The notes: generated from the letters alone by a model not told the origin. A stretch of 50,582 nucleotides of DNA from Luteolibacter rhizosphaerae (GCF_025950095.1 NZ_JAPDDR010000021.1:1-50582), one strand, 5' to 3'. Shown: positions 1 to 8,626, counted from the stretch's first letter. Program-made: numbers and translations.

Positions 1-1
1 C

Positions 2-1141
2 GATTGGGGTGGAGGAGTCGGCGGGGTGCTGTTCACGATCCGCTCCGGCCAGCGCTCCTACAATGCCTACAATTCCCGCGGCGATGTGGTTTCGACCTCC
101 GGCGACAGCGGCACCGCCACGTGGCAGACGACCTACGAGGCATTCGGCACCCGCACGGCGGAGGACGGCAGCAATGCCGGGCGCCAGCGGGCCAACACCA
201 AGGACGAGGATCCCACCGGCCTGCTCAACGAAGGCCACCGCTACCGCGACCTCGAGGCCGGGGTGTTCATCTCGCGCGATCCGGCGGGCTTCGTGGACGG
301 CCCGAATGTTTACGCCTATGTGAGGCAGAACCCGTGGAGCGCGTTCGATCCAGAAGGCTTGTTCATGCAGTCCTTCGGTGATTGGGCCGCGGAAAAGTTC
401 GGAGCCCCACCCGCGCCAGTAGCCTTCATGGCCAAGCACTCGGGCAAGGTGACCGGAACTGTCCACGCGATCAATGGAGCCGCAAGCTTCGTGCCAGTTC
501 TCGGTAAGGTGGCGGACGGGCTCGACGCCGCGGTATTGGCTGCGGAAGGCGACTACACCGGGGCCGCGGTAACTGCGGGCGGCGGCAAGGCCGGTCAGCT
601 TGCAGCCAAGGGCTTTAAGGCGGCAAGCACCGCGGTGAAGATAGCGTCCCACGCTGAGGATACCGCGAAGGCCCTCAAAGTTGCCGCAACCTCAGCGGAT
701 GCCGCCAAAACGGCCCGAAACGTCACCGAGGAATCCGCAAATCTGGCGGAGACACTGAGTTCCGGCGGTCAGGGGCTGGGGTTCAGCTACAAGCAGGCCG
801 CAAATAATACAGTAAGGCAGTTTGGCGGACTAAAATTCAGAGCTGTCCGCGATCTTGGGCATGTGGATGATGCTACTCTAAAGGCGATGCAGAAGCACGG
901 CTTTGCAGCGAAAACGAAAAATGGTGATCCAATCGTCTTACATCACCATCAGCAGAATCCGGCTGGTCCGATCATTGAGATGCCCGCGCCAAACCATTCC
1001 ATCGGAAACACGAAGCAGCATCCTTTCGGAAATCAGAAGGGTATGGGCCTCACGCCTGAACAACGCGATGCCTTTAACAAGACTCGCGTCGAATATTGGA
1101 AGCAACGCGCTACAGATGAATTGAACCGTCGAGGAAACTAA
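2..1141 (+). CDS. Rhs-family protein, C-terminal part with LHH-type nuclease toxin tip (5' end outside window)
   Basis: The frame is open to the left edge, so this is the 3' part of a larger rhs gene; the GTG at 26 is only an internal codon. The first 110 residues match the end of an Rhs core: a 'YNSRGDVV' repeat, then 'GHRYRDLEAGVFISRDPAGF' and the 'FDPEGL' hinge that normally precedes the variable tip. The tip starts with an Ala/Gly-rich linker of about 150 residues (pretoxin-like) and ends in a domain with 'IVLHHHQQNPAGPIIEMP' and 'NTKQHPFGNQKG', which fits the HNH/Endo VII-fold nucleases with a conserved LHH motif. Rhs tips of this kind are delivered toxins that cut nucleic acid in competitor cells. 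The last 350 bases are clearly less GC-rich than the core, which fits exchange of the tip. The next gene overlaps the stop by one base (TAATG), as expected for toxin and immunity genes. The nuclease assignment is by motif only. Confidence 0.85.
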   Translation, partial: DWGGGVGGVLFTIRSGQRSYNAYNSRGDVVSTSGDSGTATWQTTYEAFGTRTAEDGSNAGRQRANTKDEDPTGLLNEGHRYRDLEAGVFISRDPAGFVDGPNVYAYVRQNPWSAFDPEGLFMQSFGDWAAEKFGAPPAPVAFMAKHSGKVTGTVHAINGAASFVPVLGKVADGLDAAVLAAEGDYTGAAVTAGGGKAGQLAAKGFKAASTAVKIASHAEDTAKALKVAATSADAAKTARNVTEESANLAETLSSGGQGLGFSYKQAANNTVRQFGGLKFRAVRDLGHVDDATLKAMQKHGFAAKTKNGDPIVLHHHQQNPAGPIIEMPAPNHSIGNTKQHPFGNQKGMGLTPEQRDAFNKTRVEYWKQRATDELNRRGN

Positions 1142-1569
1142 TGAACCAGACAACTTGGCAAAAACTAGATGAAATGTTCGCTGAAGCATCCTTTATGAGG
1201 GCTGAGCCTGTGGAGGAATCTGAGGTAGTCGAAGCCGCTCGGGTCTTCGGATTCCAACTTCCAGAGGACTATCAGCAGTTCGTCTGCCGCTATGGCGGCG
1301 CGACTGTCGGCCCTTTCAGTATCTATGGGCTGAGGGCTGCGGATACTATGGGGCCTAGCGAGGCTTCGGCGTTTGAGGTTACCAAGCGATTCCGCTCCGA
1401 AGGCTGGCAGGGTGTTGCGGATGCCTTGGTAATTTCCGCTGATCACTCTGGAAATCCTGTTTATCTGAAGCCGAACGGAGAGATTTGGATTACGGACCAT
1501 GATTTCGGAGGCACCTCCAAGATCGCGGATCACTTCGAGGACTACCTGTTGAACAAGTGCTTGGGCTAA
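1141..1569 (+). CDS. SMI1/KNR4 (SUKH) family immunity protein
   Basis: This 142-residue protein has the SUKH pattern: an N-terminal helix with acidic residues ('EESEVVEAARVFGFQLPEDY'), the 'LPEDYQQFVCRYGGA' segment typical of SMI1/KNR4 domains, a beta-rich middle ('SIYGLR'), and a late 'GEIWITDHD' strand pair. SUKH proteins are the commonest immunity proteins next to Rhs and CDI nuclease toxins; they bind and block the toxin in the producing cell. Its ATG shares one base with the stop of the rhs gene, so translation is probably coupled. Base composition is as low in GC as the toxin tip and unlike the surrounding genes, so toxin tip and immunity gene were probably acquired together. No signal peptide is visible, consistent with a cytoplasmic antidote. 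Confidence 0.85.
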   Translation: MNQTTWQKLDEMFAEASFMRAEPVEESEVVEAARVFGFQLPEDYQQFVCRYGGATVGPFSIYGLRAADTMGPSEASAFEVTKRFRSEGWQGVADALVISADHSGNPVYLKPNGEIWITDHDFGGTSKIADHFEDYLLNKCLG

Positions 1570-1716
1570 CGCCGCGTATAGTGGAGCCAAGGCTACTCCC
1601 AATCCTAATACTGCTGCTGGAGTTGGTTTTGGGGGCTCGCGCCGGGGACTCTCATAGCAGACGGTACAATTCCCGGGGAGCGCGCCAGTCCAAAAGAGCC
1701 GGTGTGGCGGACCGCT

Positions 1717-2157
1717 TCAGCCGATATCCCAAACCTCGGAAGATCCGGAGGTGGAGCCGGCGGCAGAGCGGTCGCGGGATTCCTCGATGTGCTTCTCGAT
1801 GCAACTGAGGATGGTGCCGAATTCGGAAGTCTTGCTGACGAAGGGCAGGCCGCCGGTCTGGGTTTCGCCATCCGGAGTGTCCGGATTCTCTTCGACCAGA
1901 GCGGTCAGCATGACGACGGCGAGGTCCTTGAGCTCGGGATCGGCGCGGAACTGGGCGACGACATCGCCCCCGTCGAGACCGGGCATGACCACGTCGATGA
2001 CGCAGAGCTCCGGCTGGAATTCCTTCGCGGCCTTCAGGGCGCGGGAGGAATCGTTGACCTCCATCACTTCGAAATTACCCACCTCTTCGAGATTCGCTTT
2101 GAGGAGGGCGGTGAAGTCCGGTTCGTCGTCGATGATGAGAATCCGGGTGGTATCCAT
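1717..2157 (-). CDS. single-domain response regulator (receiver only)
   Basis: A 146-residue CheY-like receiver with no output domain. The acidic pair is in 'ILIIDDEPDF' (D10, D11), the phospho-acceptor is D55 in 'CVIDVVMPGLDG', the switch residue lies in 'VVMLTALVEE', and the conserved lysine is in 'LPFVSK'. About 25 residues follow the receiver and look disordered. The gene starts 61 bases after the stop of the PAS histidine kinase on the same strand and is probably co-transcribed with it, so the kinase is its likely phosphodonor. With no DNA-binding or enzymatic domain it must act through protein contact or as a phosphorelay intermediate. Residue features are seen; pairing with the kinase is inferred from position. 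Confidence 0.9.
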   Translation of the reverse strand: MDTTRILIIDDEPDFTALLKANLEEVGNFEVMEVNDSSRALKAAKEFQPELCVIDVVMPGLDGGDVVAQFRADPELKDLAVVMLTALVEENPDTPDGETQTGGLPFVSKTSEFGTILSCIEKHIEESRDRSAAGSTSGSSEVWDIG

Positions 2158-2218
2158 AATCTCACTTCTAACCTAGCAGCGAGAGAGAAGCAAGAAGCGT
2201 GAAGCTCGGGAGCGTGAT

Positions 2219-4420
2219 TTACGCCTTGAGAGTGACGGACGCGCGGACGCCGCCTTCGGGCCGGTTCTCGAGTTCGAGGGTGCCGCTGTGGAGATCGACG
2301 ATCTTGCGGCAGACGGCGAGGCCGAGACCCGTGCCGGTGCCCGTGGGCTTGGTGGTGAAGAAGGGATCGAAGAGTTTCGACATGTTTCCTTCCTCGATGC
2401 CGGTGCCCGTGTCGTCGATCTCGATGCGGACGACGCGATCGCCCTCGCGCAGGTGGCCGGCGGTGCGGACGCCTTCATCGCGGCGGACGCCGCTGAGGAT
2501 GTTGCTGTAGGCACGCACCACCAGGGTCCCGCCCTCCGGCATGGCGTGCATGGCATTGATCATGAGATTGACCAGCACTTGTTCCATCTTGGTGGCATCC
2601 ACCGCCACCGAGGGTAATTCGGAATCGAGTTCCTTGATCAGTTTCACATGAGCCTGGCGGAGCGGGTATTCAACCAGCGCAAGTGCATCCCCGATCACTT
2701 CGGTGATGTCCTTGGGCTCGACCGAGAGCTGGCGGGCGGAGGAGTAATCCACGAGGCCCTTCACGATCTTCTTCGCACGGTCGATGCCGCGCTTCATGCG
2801 CTCGATCGTTTCAGTGCCTTGCACGTCTTCCTCCGGGACACGGCGCGCGAGGAGTTCGATCCCCATGCCAATCATGGCGAGCGGGTTCTTCACTTCGTGA
2901 GCGACACCGGCCGCCAGACGGCCGACGGATTCCATCTTCTCCGCTTGGATGAGTTGCTCTTGGGCGCGGCGCAGATCGTCGTTCGCATGGATGAGGTCGT
3001 CGTTCAACCGGTGCATCGATTGCTCGGCAGCCTTGCGATCGGTGATGTCGGTGGAGATTGAACCGATCGCCTTCAACTCCCCGCGGAGATCGCGCAGGGG
3101 GAACTTCATCGAGACGTAAGTACGGGGCTCGTTGTCGACATAGAGTTCCTCATCCATTTGGAGCGCTTCGCCTCGCTCCGCAACGAGGATGTCGTGCTTG
3201 CGGAACTTGTCCGCGGCCGCCTTGTCCGCCATCAGCTGGTGATCGGTGAAGCCGAGGACATCCTTTCGCTCGAGGCCGAAGAGAGCCTCGAAGCCGCGGT
3301 TCACCATGAGATAGCGGCCCTTGAGATCCTTCATCGCGATGACTGCGGGACTATTGTCGATCATCTCCTGCATGCGCTGCTCGGCTTGGATCGCCTTCTC
3401 CTGCGCGCGACGTTGCTCGGTGACATCTCGGTCCATCCCGACGATGCCCCATGGCTTGCCGTCGGCATCATGCAGCAGCACCTTGGTGGTGACGAAGTAA
3501 TGGAGGTCACCCTTGCGGAGTTCGAGATGCCATTCGCGGTTGAGCACGGGATCGCCGGTTTCGACCATGCGAAGGTCTTCTTCCTTGCCGGTGCGGACGA
3601 CGACCTCCGGAAAGTAATCCGCAGGTGTCTTCCCGATCATGTCTTCCGGCGATTTGGCACCGACCCAGTCCGCCATGGCCTTGTTCACTACGAGATAGCG
3701 GCGCTGGAGATCGCGGGCGAAGATCTTGTCCGGGAAGCCATCGATGAGGGAGCGTAGCATGTTCCGTTCGCGCTCAAGGATGTGCTGGGTCTCGACCAGC
3801 TCGCTCACGTCGCTGGACATGCCGAAGGTGCCGATGATGTGACCGGCTCGATCACGGAAGGGCATCTTGTTGGTAAGCACCCAGCCGACCTTGCCATCCG
3901 GGAAGATCTCGCGTTCCACCAGTCCGGTGATGGAGGCTCCGGTCTTCACGATCTGCATCTCCACCGACCGGGCTTCATCCGCATGCTCGGGTCCGAAGAG
4001 GTCGTGGTCGGTCTTGCCCACGAGATCCTCCGGATGCCCGCGGCCGACCCAGGCGGCCATGCTCTGGTTCACTCGCAGGAAGCGAGACTTGGTATCCTTG
4101 AAATAGATGTTGGCCGGAACATTCGCCATGAGCATCTCGAAGTAGTGCTCCAGCTCGTCGCGGGACTGTCGGCCTTGCTCCAATTTCCCTTCGAGCTCGC
4201 GGTTGATCTCGGCCAAGCGGACGACGGCGGATTCATCTCCTCCCCCTGAGATGCCGCCCCGGCCCCGGCTGCCGGTGAGGTAACCTGCGGCAAGCAAGAC
4301 CACGGCACCCGCACTGATCCTGCCCGCGGTGAGGGCCGGCCCCGTCATCAGCCAGACAGTGCCGCCGAAGATCGCGGCAGCGGCGACGAGACCACCTGCT
4401 GGAGGATGGATTTTCACCAT
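2219..4420 (-). CDS. membrane-associated multi-PAS sensor histidine kinase
   Basis: The preferred start (ATG at 4420, 'MVKIHPPAGG') gives 733 residues; an upstream start at 4528 would overlap the neighbouring gene. Order: two hydrophobic segments at about residues 10-50; PAS 1 at about 92-208 ('ANVPANIYFKDTKSRFLRVN'); PAS 2 at about 222-336; PAS 3 at about 350-462; a linking helix; a HisKA H-box with the phospho-histidine at about H508 ('GVAHEVKNPLAMIG'); and a HATPase_c domain with an N-box ('NLMINAMHAMPEGG'), 'DDTGTGIEEG' and 'GTGTGLGLAV'. Each PAS domain has the 'DLKGRYLMVNRGF'-like core, so they appear to be internal duplications. The lack of a large periplasmic loop suggests cytoplasmic or redox/ligand sensing through PAS. 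It probably phosphorylates the receiver protein encoded just downstream. Confidence 0.92.
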   Translation of the reverse strand: MVKIHPPAGGLVAAAAIFGGTVWLMTGPALTAGRISAGAVVLLAAGYLTGSRGRGGISGGGDESAVVRLAEINRELEGKLEQGRQSRDELEHYFEMLMANVPANIYFKDTKSRFLRVNQSMAAWVGRGHPEDLVGKTDHDLFGPEHADEARSVEMQIVKTGASITGLVEREIFPDGKVGWVLTNKMPFRDRAGHIIGTFGMSSDVSELVETQHILERERNMLRSLIDGFPDKIFARDLQRRYLVVNKAMADWVGAKSPEDMIGKTPADYFPEVVVRTGKEEDLRMVETGDPVLNREWHLELRKGDLHYFVTTKVLLHDADGKPWGIVGMDRDVTEQRRAQEKAIQAEQRMQEMIDNSPAVIAMKDLKGRYLMVNRGFEALFGLERKDVLGFTDHQLMADKAAADKFRKHDILVAERGEALQMDEELYVDNEPRTYVSMKFPLRDLRGELKAIGSISTDITDRKAAEQSMHRLNDDLIHANDDLRRAQEQLIQAEKMESVGRLAAGVAHEVKNPLAMIGMGIELLARRVPEEDVQGTETIERMKRGIDRAKKIVKGLVDYSSARQLSVEPKDITEVIGDALALVEYPLRQAHVKLIKELDSELPSVAVDATKMEQVLVNLMINAMHAMPEGGTLVVRAYSNILSGVRRDEGVRTAGHLREGDRVVRIEIDDTGTGIEEGNMSKLFDPFFTTKPTGTGTGLGLAVCRKIVDLHSGTLELENRPEGGVRASVTLKA

Positions 4421-4488
4421 CTCTATCAGAACACGGGAAAGGTCCGGTGTAAATGCGCGAATGAAATGCTGCCGGCGACCCCGCAGCT

Positions 4489-5307
4489 TCAGCAGAGGCG
4501 CACCATGTCCTTCACGAACTGACCCCACAGGAAGAGGAGGCCGCGGAAGGAATACTCGAAGTGACCATCCCCGGTTTCGCGGATGATTCCCGCCTTCAGG
4601 TTATGGCGGATCTGGGTCTTCATCTCCGCTTCGATCGACTCCTCGATCTCATCGGGGTCCGGCATGCGCAGGGCATCCGCCTCGATGTTCATGCGGCGGA
4701 GGAAGCGCTGGTGATCCTGGAGGATCTCATGGAAGCAGGCCCGCTCGCAGGGCACGTGATTCCAGCGCATATTCCCGGGGCACTTGAGGGTGGGGGAGAA
4801 GGGGAAGTTGGTGGTGCGGAGGATGCGCCCGGCGCTATCACGGGAGGTCACCGAGATGAAGGCGAAGGCGACATCGCCTTGCTCGCAGAGGCAGACCGCA
4901 CTCACGGCCCGCTCCTCCGGATGCCAGAAAAGGCGGAAGTGCTGCTTCATGCCACCCCATTCCCAGCCGCAGTCATCCACGTGCTCGAAGCCCGCCTCCT
5001 CCATGGCGGAAGCCGCCTCCACCGCATTCGGGAAGAAGGAGGGATCCGGCACCTCGCGCTGGCGGAGCCGATTCTCCATCGGCAGGCGCATGCGGCGGAT
5101 GCGGGTGAGCAGCTCGACCCAAGGAAGGAAGAACCAGACCGCAACACCCGCGATACCCCACCACATGCAGTCGGTGAGGAAGAAGACCGCCATGAAACTG
5201 GCGCCTAAGAAGACCACCGCCCCCACCTTCCGGACCATCGCCTTCCGCGCCGAGCGCAGGGCGAGCGCAAGGATGAAGAGGCCGATGACGATGAGGCAGG
5301 ATTGCAT
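4489..5307 (-). CDS. membrane protein of unknown function
   Basis: I do not recognise a family. The ATG at 5307 ('MQSCLIVIGL') gives 272 residues and places a hydrophobic helix at the very N-terminus; a longer reading frame upstream lacks coding character. Three membrane segments are visible in the first 90 residues ('SCLIVIGLFILALAL', 'VGAVVFLGASFMAVFFL', 'WWGIAGVAVWFFLPWVELL'), followed by a soluble domain with several Trp, Cys and His residues ('CGWEWGGMKQHFRLFWHP') and an acidic 'PDPDEIEESIEAE' stretch near the C-terminus. It lies 68 bases upstream of the PAS kinase on the same strand and may be the first gene of that operon. A function cannot be assigned. Confidence 0.75.
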   Translation of the reverse strand: MQSCLIVIGLFILALALRSARKAMVRKVGAVVFLGASFMAVFFLTDCMWWGIAGVAVWFFLPWVELLTRIRRMRLPMENRLRQREVPDPSFFPNAVEAASAMEEAGFEHVDDCGWEWGGMKQHFRLFWHPEERAVSAVCLCEQGDVAFAFISVTSRDSAGRILRTTNFPFSPTLKCPGNMRWNHVPCERACFHEILQDHQRFLRRMNIEADALRMPDPDEIEESIEAEMKTQIRHNLKAGIIRETGDGHFEYSFRGLLFLWGQFVKDMVRLC

Positions 5308-5529
5308 GGAGCTGCGGGAGGGCGGAAACCAAGCGCCCCTTGACCCTTCGTCAAGGCAGACCTGGAGGAGAGCGTGTGATTGCCGTCGCAGCACTTCTCC
5401 GCGCGATTCCGGGCCCTGTCCAGTGAATCGTCACATTCGCGGAGCGCACGAACGGGGGGCGATTTCGGACGGGTGCGGGAAGGGTGGATTCGCGGGTGAC
5501 AGGGCCGGATCGGTGGGACAGCTTCCGCC

Positions 5530-6042
5530 ATGGCCATCGAGCGCTACGAATCCTACAGCCCCCAGATCGATCCCAGCGCCTTCATCGCCGCGAGCGGAGA
5601 CGTGATCGGGCGCGTGAAGCTGGGGGCAGAAAGCAGCGTCTGGTACAACGCCACGGTCCGCGGCGACATCAACGAGATCGTGATCGGGCCCCGCTCGAAC
5701 GTGCAAGACAGCGCGGTGATCCATGTCTCCGACGACCTGCCGACCATCATCGGCGAGCTGGTGACCGTCGGCCACTCCGCCATCCTCCATGCCTGCACGA
5801 TCAAGGACGAGGTGCTGGTGGGCATGGGCGCCATCGTGCTGGACGGCGCGGTGATCGGCGAGCGTTCGATCATCGGGGCCGGAGCCCTGGTGACGGGCGG
5901 AACGGTGGTCCCGCCTGGATCGCTGGTGCTCGGTTCCCCGGCGAAGGTAGTGCGCACACTCTCCCCCGAGGAGCAGGAGAAGGTGAAGGTCTGGGCGGAA
6001 AAATACGTGACCCAATCGAAGAAGTATCTGGCAAGGGATTGA
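5530..6042 (+). CDS. gamma-carbonic-anhydrase-like hexapeptide repeat protein
   Basis: A 170-residue left-handed beta-helix protein made of hexapeptide repeats ('VIGRVKLGAESSVWYNATVR', 'VIIG', 'VLVGMGAIVLDGAVIG'). The family markers are 'RGDINEIVIGPRSNVQD', a 'HVSDD' histidine, and 'VGHSAILHACTI', whose two histidines complete the three-His zinc site expected at a trimer interface. This is the YrdA/CaiE/PaaY group, related to gamma carbonic anhydrase; some members hydrate CO2, others hydrolyse thioesters or have no proven activity. The final 30 residues form a helix that packs on the trimer. It is divergent from the membrane protein to the left and appears monocistronic. Confidence 0.9.
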   Translation: MAIERYESYSPQIDPSAFIAASGDVIGRVKLGAESSVWYNATVRGDINEIVIGPRSNVQDSAVIHVSDDLPTIIGELVTVGHSAILHACTIKDEVLVGMGAIVLDGAVIGERSIIGAGALVTGGTVVPPGSLVLGSPAKVVRTLSPEEQEKVKVWAEKYVTQSKKYLARD

Positions 6043-6146
6043 GCTCCAGCGAGGGCTGGAAGCATCGAATCTACGAACTATTTAATTATTAACAAAAGCG
6101 AACTGTTAGACGGAACGTTGACATTTGTTAGTATTTTAGGGTGAGA

Positions 6147-6180
6147 ATGTAGGGTCGCCATGCACACCCACACCCTACAT
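6147..6180 (+). promoter_or_regulatory. perfect 9-bp inverted repeat reaching into the start codon
   Basis: ATGTAGGGT at 6147-6155 is repeated inverted as ACCCTACAT at 6172-6180, with 16 bases between. The right arm contains the first two bases of the ATG at 6179, so an mRNA hairpin here would hide the initiation site. A TTGACA hexamer lies at 6118-6123, so the repeat would be transcribed in the leader. No Shine-Dalgarno sequence is evident before the ATG. It could be an RNA control element or a protein-binding palindrome. Confidence 0.5.
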
Positions 6181-7741
6181 GAACACACCCCTGACTCGTC
6201 CCCTGCGGCTGAAGGCCCTCCTTCTGGCCGCCGGTTCTTGCCTCCCGCTGCATGCGGCGGAATTGGCATTCACCCTCCTCCCGGAGGCCGATAATCAGCA
6301 GCTCGGTTCGAACTTCGCCGCCGTCGGAGACATCAACGGCGACGGCACGGTCGATCTGGCAATCTCCGATCCCGGCTACCGCTCTAGTGGCCAGTTCGCA
6401 TCGGGCGTCGTATTCATCGTAAGCGGGGCCGACGGCTCCCATCTGCGGACCTACCTGCCCCCGGCCGCGGTCTCCTCCCAGTACTTCGGTATCTCCTTGG
6501 CGGCACTGGATGCGGATGGAGATGGCGTGACGGACTTGGCGGTGGGAGCACCTGGCTATTCAGTCGGAGCGGGCATGATTCGCATTCACTCCGGCCTTGA
6601 TGGTTCCCTGATCACCATGGCCACCGGAGCAGCGAGCTCACAACTCGGTGGCGCGATCTCCAACGCCGGTGACCAGAACGGTGACGGGAAGGACGACCTC
6701 TATGCCGGTGCTTCCGGGGCGTCTTTCGGCCGCGGTGCCGTATATGTGATCTCCGGATCGGATGGCTCGGTGATCCGCACCATCGATTCGGACATTGGCT
6801 TCAGCCTTTTCGCCACGGCCGTGGCGACCATCGGCGACATCGATGCCGACGGTAAGGCGGACGTCGCCGTGGGAGCTTACAACTACCGCACCAGTGCGGG
6901 CGCCGTGGGTCGCGTCACGACGTACCGGAGTTCGGACGGAGCTGTGGGTTCCCAGCTCATCGGTAGCGGCGCGGCCTTCCGGCTGGGCTACACGCTTGCT
7001 CCTACGGAAGATGCCAACGGGGACGGGATTGCCGACCTGATGGTGGGCAGCTTTTCCAGCGTCGCCTCCGTGGTTTCGGGCACGGACCTGAGCCTGATCA
7101 AGGATCTATCGGTGCCGGGTCTCACTCAGGCTCTGAACGTCGGCGGCAGCCTCGACTTCGACGGCGACGCGATCCCGGACTACCTGATCGGCTCGCCCGG
7201 TCTGAGTCCGACCACGCCCTCGGCTTCGGGCGGCGTGCGGATCATCTCGGGGGCCGATTCCAGCGTGCTCTTCGAGCAACTGGCGGCGGCACCCTTCACG
7301 GGCTTGGGTACCGGCATGAAGCCGCTCGCGGACTTCGGTTTCGCGCTCGGCGAGAACATGGTGACCGATGCGACCACCGGCGGGAAGGGTCTCGCGAACT
7401 TCTGGTACATCGAGCAGGAGATCCCCGTGCCGGATACCGACGGCGACGGCATTCTCGACGACGTGGATGCCGTGGTGAACTCGATCATGGACGCCACCGT
7501 CCTGATGCTGGGAGTCGACAGCCAGGTACCGAACCGCCTCAACGCGACCGGTACGACGCTGGCCGACCGCTATGCCACGCTGCCTGCTCTCGATACCAAG
7601 AAGCCCGGCCGCTACCTGGCCGCGGTAACCTTGCTCACGGCCGACTTGGCCAGGACCAAGGTCATCACCTCGAAGGAAGGAGGAAAGATCGTCGCCGCCT
7701 CCGCCGTGGGCGTGGTGCAGGCCATCCTGTGCCGCCGCTGA
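6179..7741 (+). CDS. secreted FG-GAP (integrin-like) repeat protein
   Basis: 520 residues beginning with a signal peptide ('LKALLLAAGSCLPLHAAE'). At least six FG-GAP repeats follow, each with a calcium-loop core: 'VGDINGDGTVDLAISDPGY', 'LDADGDGVTDLAVGAPGY', 'AGDQNGDGKDDL', 'IGDIDADGKADVAVGAYNY', 'TEDANGDGIADLMVGS' and 'SLDFDGDAIPDYLIGSPG'. Together they should form a calcium-binding beta-propeller like the integrin alpha head. After the propeller comes a single 'PDTDGDGILDDVD' thrombospondin type 3-like loop and a short helical tail with no sorting motif or membrane anchor. The role is probably extracellular or periplasmic binding; no enzyme motif is visible. The start codon sits in an inverted repeat (see 6147-6180). 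The gene is convergent with the DJ-1-like gene. Confidence 0.85.
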   Translation: MNTPLTRPLRLKALLLAAGSCLPLHAAELAFTLLPEADNQQLGSNFAAVGDINGDGTVDLAISDPGYRSSGQFASGVVFIVSGADGSHLRTYLPPAAVSSQYFGISLAALDADGDGVTDLAVGAPGYSVGAGMIRIHSGLDGSLITMATGAASSQLGGAISNAGDQNGDGKDDLYAGASGASFGRGAVYVISGSDGSVIRTIDSDIGFSLFATAVATIGDIDADGKADVAVGAYNYRTSAGAVGRVTTYRSSDGAVGSQLIGSGAAFRLGYTLAPTEDANGDGIADLMVGSFSSVASVVSGTDLSLIKDLSVPGLTQALNVGGSLDFDGDAIPDYLIGSPGLSPTTPSASGGVRIISGADSSVLFEQLAAAPFTGLGTGMKPLADFGFALGENMVTDATTGGKGLANFWYIEQEIPVPDTDGDGILDDVDAVVNSIMDATVLMLGVDSQVPNRLNATGTTLADRYATLPALDTKKPGRYLAAVTLLTADLARTKVITSKEGGKIVAASAVGVVQAILCRR

Positions 7742-7768
7742 TTTAGAAGGTCCGCAAGGCCCTAGTGG

Positions 7769-8626
7769 TTACTCGGCTTCCGGCTCTTCCACCGCTTCGG
7801 CCTTCGGCACCTCTTCTTCCTTCTTCTCCTCTGCCGGTGCAGCTTCATCCCCGGCATCTGCCTCCGTCAGCGCAGCGACTAACAGCTCCGCCGTCTTGGT
7901 CGCGGATGCCGGGTTCTGCCCGGTCACCAGGCGACCGTCCGCCACCGCGTTCGCTTGGAAATTCTCTGCCGCCACATGGGAGGCACCGGCCTCTTCCAGC
8001 TTGCTTTGCAGCAGGAAGGGCACGACTCCCGCGAGTCCCACGGCCTCTTCTTCCTCATTGGTGAATGCGGCCACCTTCTTGCCCTTCACCAGCGGGGTGC
8101 CGTCGCTGAGCTTCACATCCACCAGCGCCGCGGGGCCGTGGCACACCGCGCCCACCGCGCCGCCGTCCTCATAGATCGTCGCTGCCACCCGGTTCACATC
8201 CTTGTTTCCGCGGAAGTCCCACATCGTCCCGTGACCACCGGCGAAGAAGACCGCCGAGTAGTCCGCCGGATTCACCCCGCTCAGGGAGATCGTCTGCTTC
8301 ACGCCCAGCGTGGCATTCTTCTCCGCGCCGGACCCGTATTCTTTCCAGAAAGCCGCGTTCGCCCCGTCCTTCTCGTCGAAGCTCTTCGGGTCCAGCGGCG
8401 CGAATCCGCCCAGCGGGCTCGCCAGCGTCACCTTGTAGCCCGCCTTCTTGAAGACCTCGTAGGGATGCGCCGCCTCGGAGAGGTAGAATCCCGTCCGCCC
8501 CTGCGTCTTCCCGAGCTTTGCCTCGTTGGTCAGTACCAGCAGGATCGGCTTCTTCACCTGCGCCACCGCGGATGACGCTGCAGCAGTGAAAACGAGGGCG
8601 GCGGTGGCGAGGAGGCGTGTAATCAT
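7769..8626 (-). CDS. exported DJ-1/PfpI family protein (class I glutamine amidotransferase-like)
   Basis: 285 residues with a signal peptide ('LLATAALVFTAAASSAVAQ'). The fold is shown by 'KKPILLVLTNEAKLG', the glutamate in 'YLSEAAHPYEVF' (about E51), 'AVFFAGGHGTMWD', and the nucleophile elbow 'AVCHGPAAL' with Cys at about 162 followed by His, the usual DJ-1/Hsp31 catalytic pair. These proteins act as glyoxalases, deglycases, chaperones or amidases; the SEAAHPYEVF and GGHGTMWD motifs resemble the Hsp31/glyoxalase III side. Export is unusual for this family. The last 30 residues are an acidic Glu/Ala/Pro/Lys tail ('EEKKEEEVPKAEAVEEPEAE') that is probably disordered. It lies between the FG-GAP gene and an L,D-transpeptidase. 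Confidence 0.88.
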   Translation of the reverse strand: MITRLLATAALVFTAAASSAVAQVKKPILLVLTNEAKLGKTQGRTGFYLSEAAHPYEVFKKAGYKVTLASPLGGFAPLDPKSFDEKDGANAAFWKEYGSGAEKNATLGVKQTISLSGVNPADYSAVFFAGGHGTMWDFRGNKDVNRVAATIYEDGGAVGAVCHGPAALVDVKLSDGTPLVKGKKVAAFTNEEEEAVGLAGVVPFLLQSKLEEAGASHVAAENFQANAVADGRLVTGQNPASATKTAELLVAALTEADAGDEAAPAEEKKEEEVPKAEAVEEPEAE

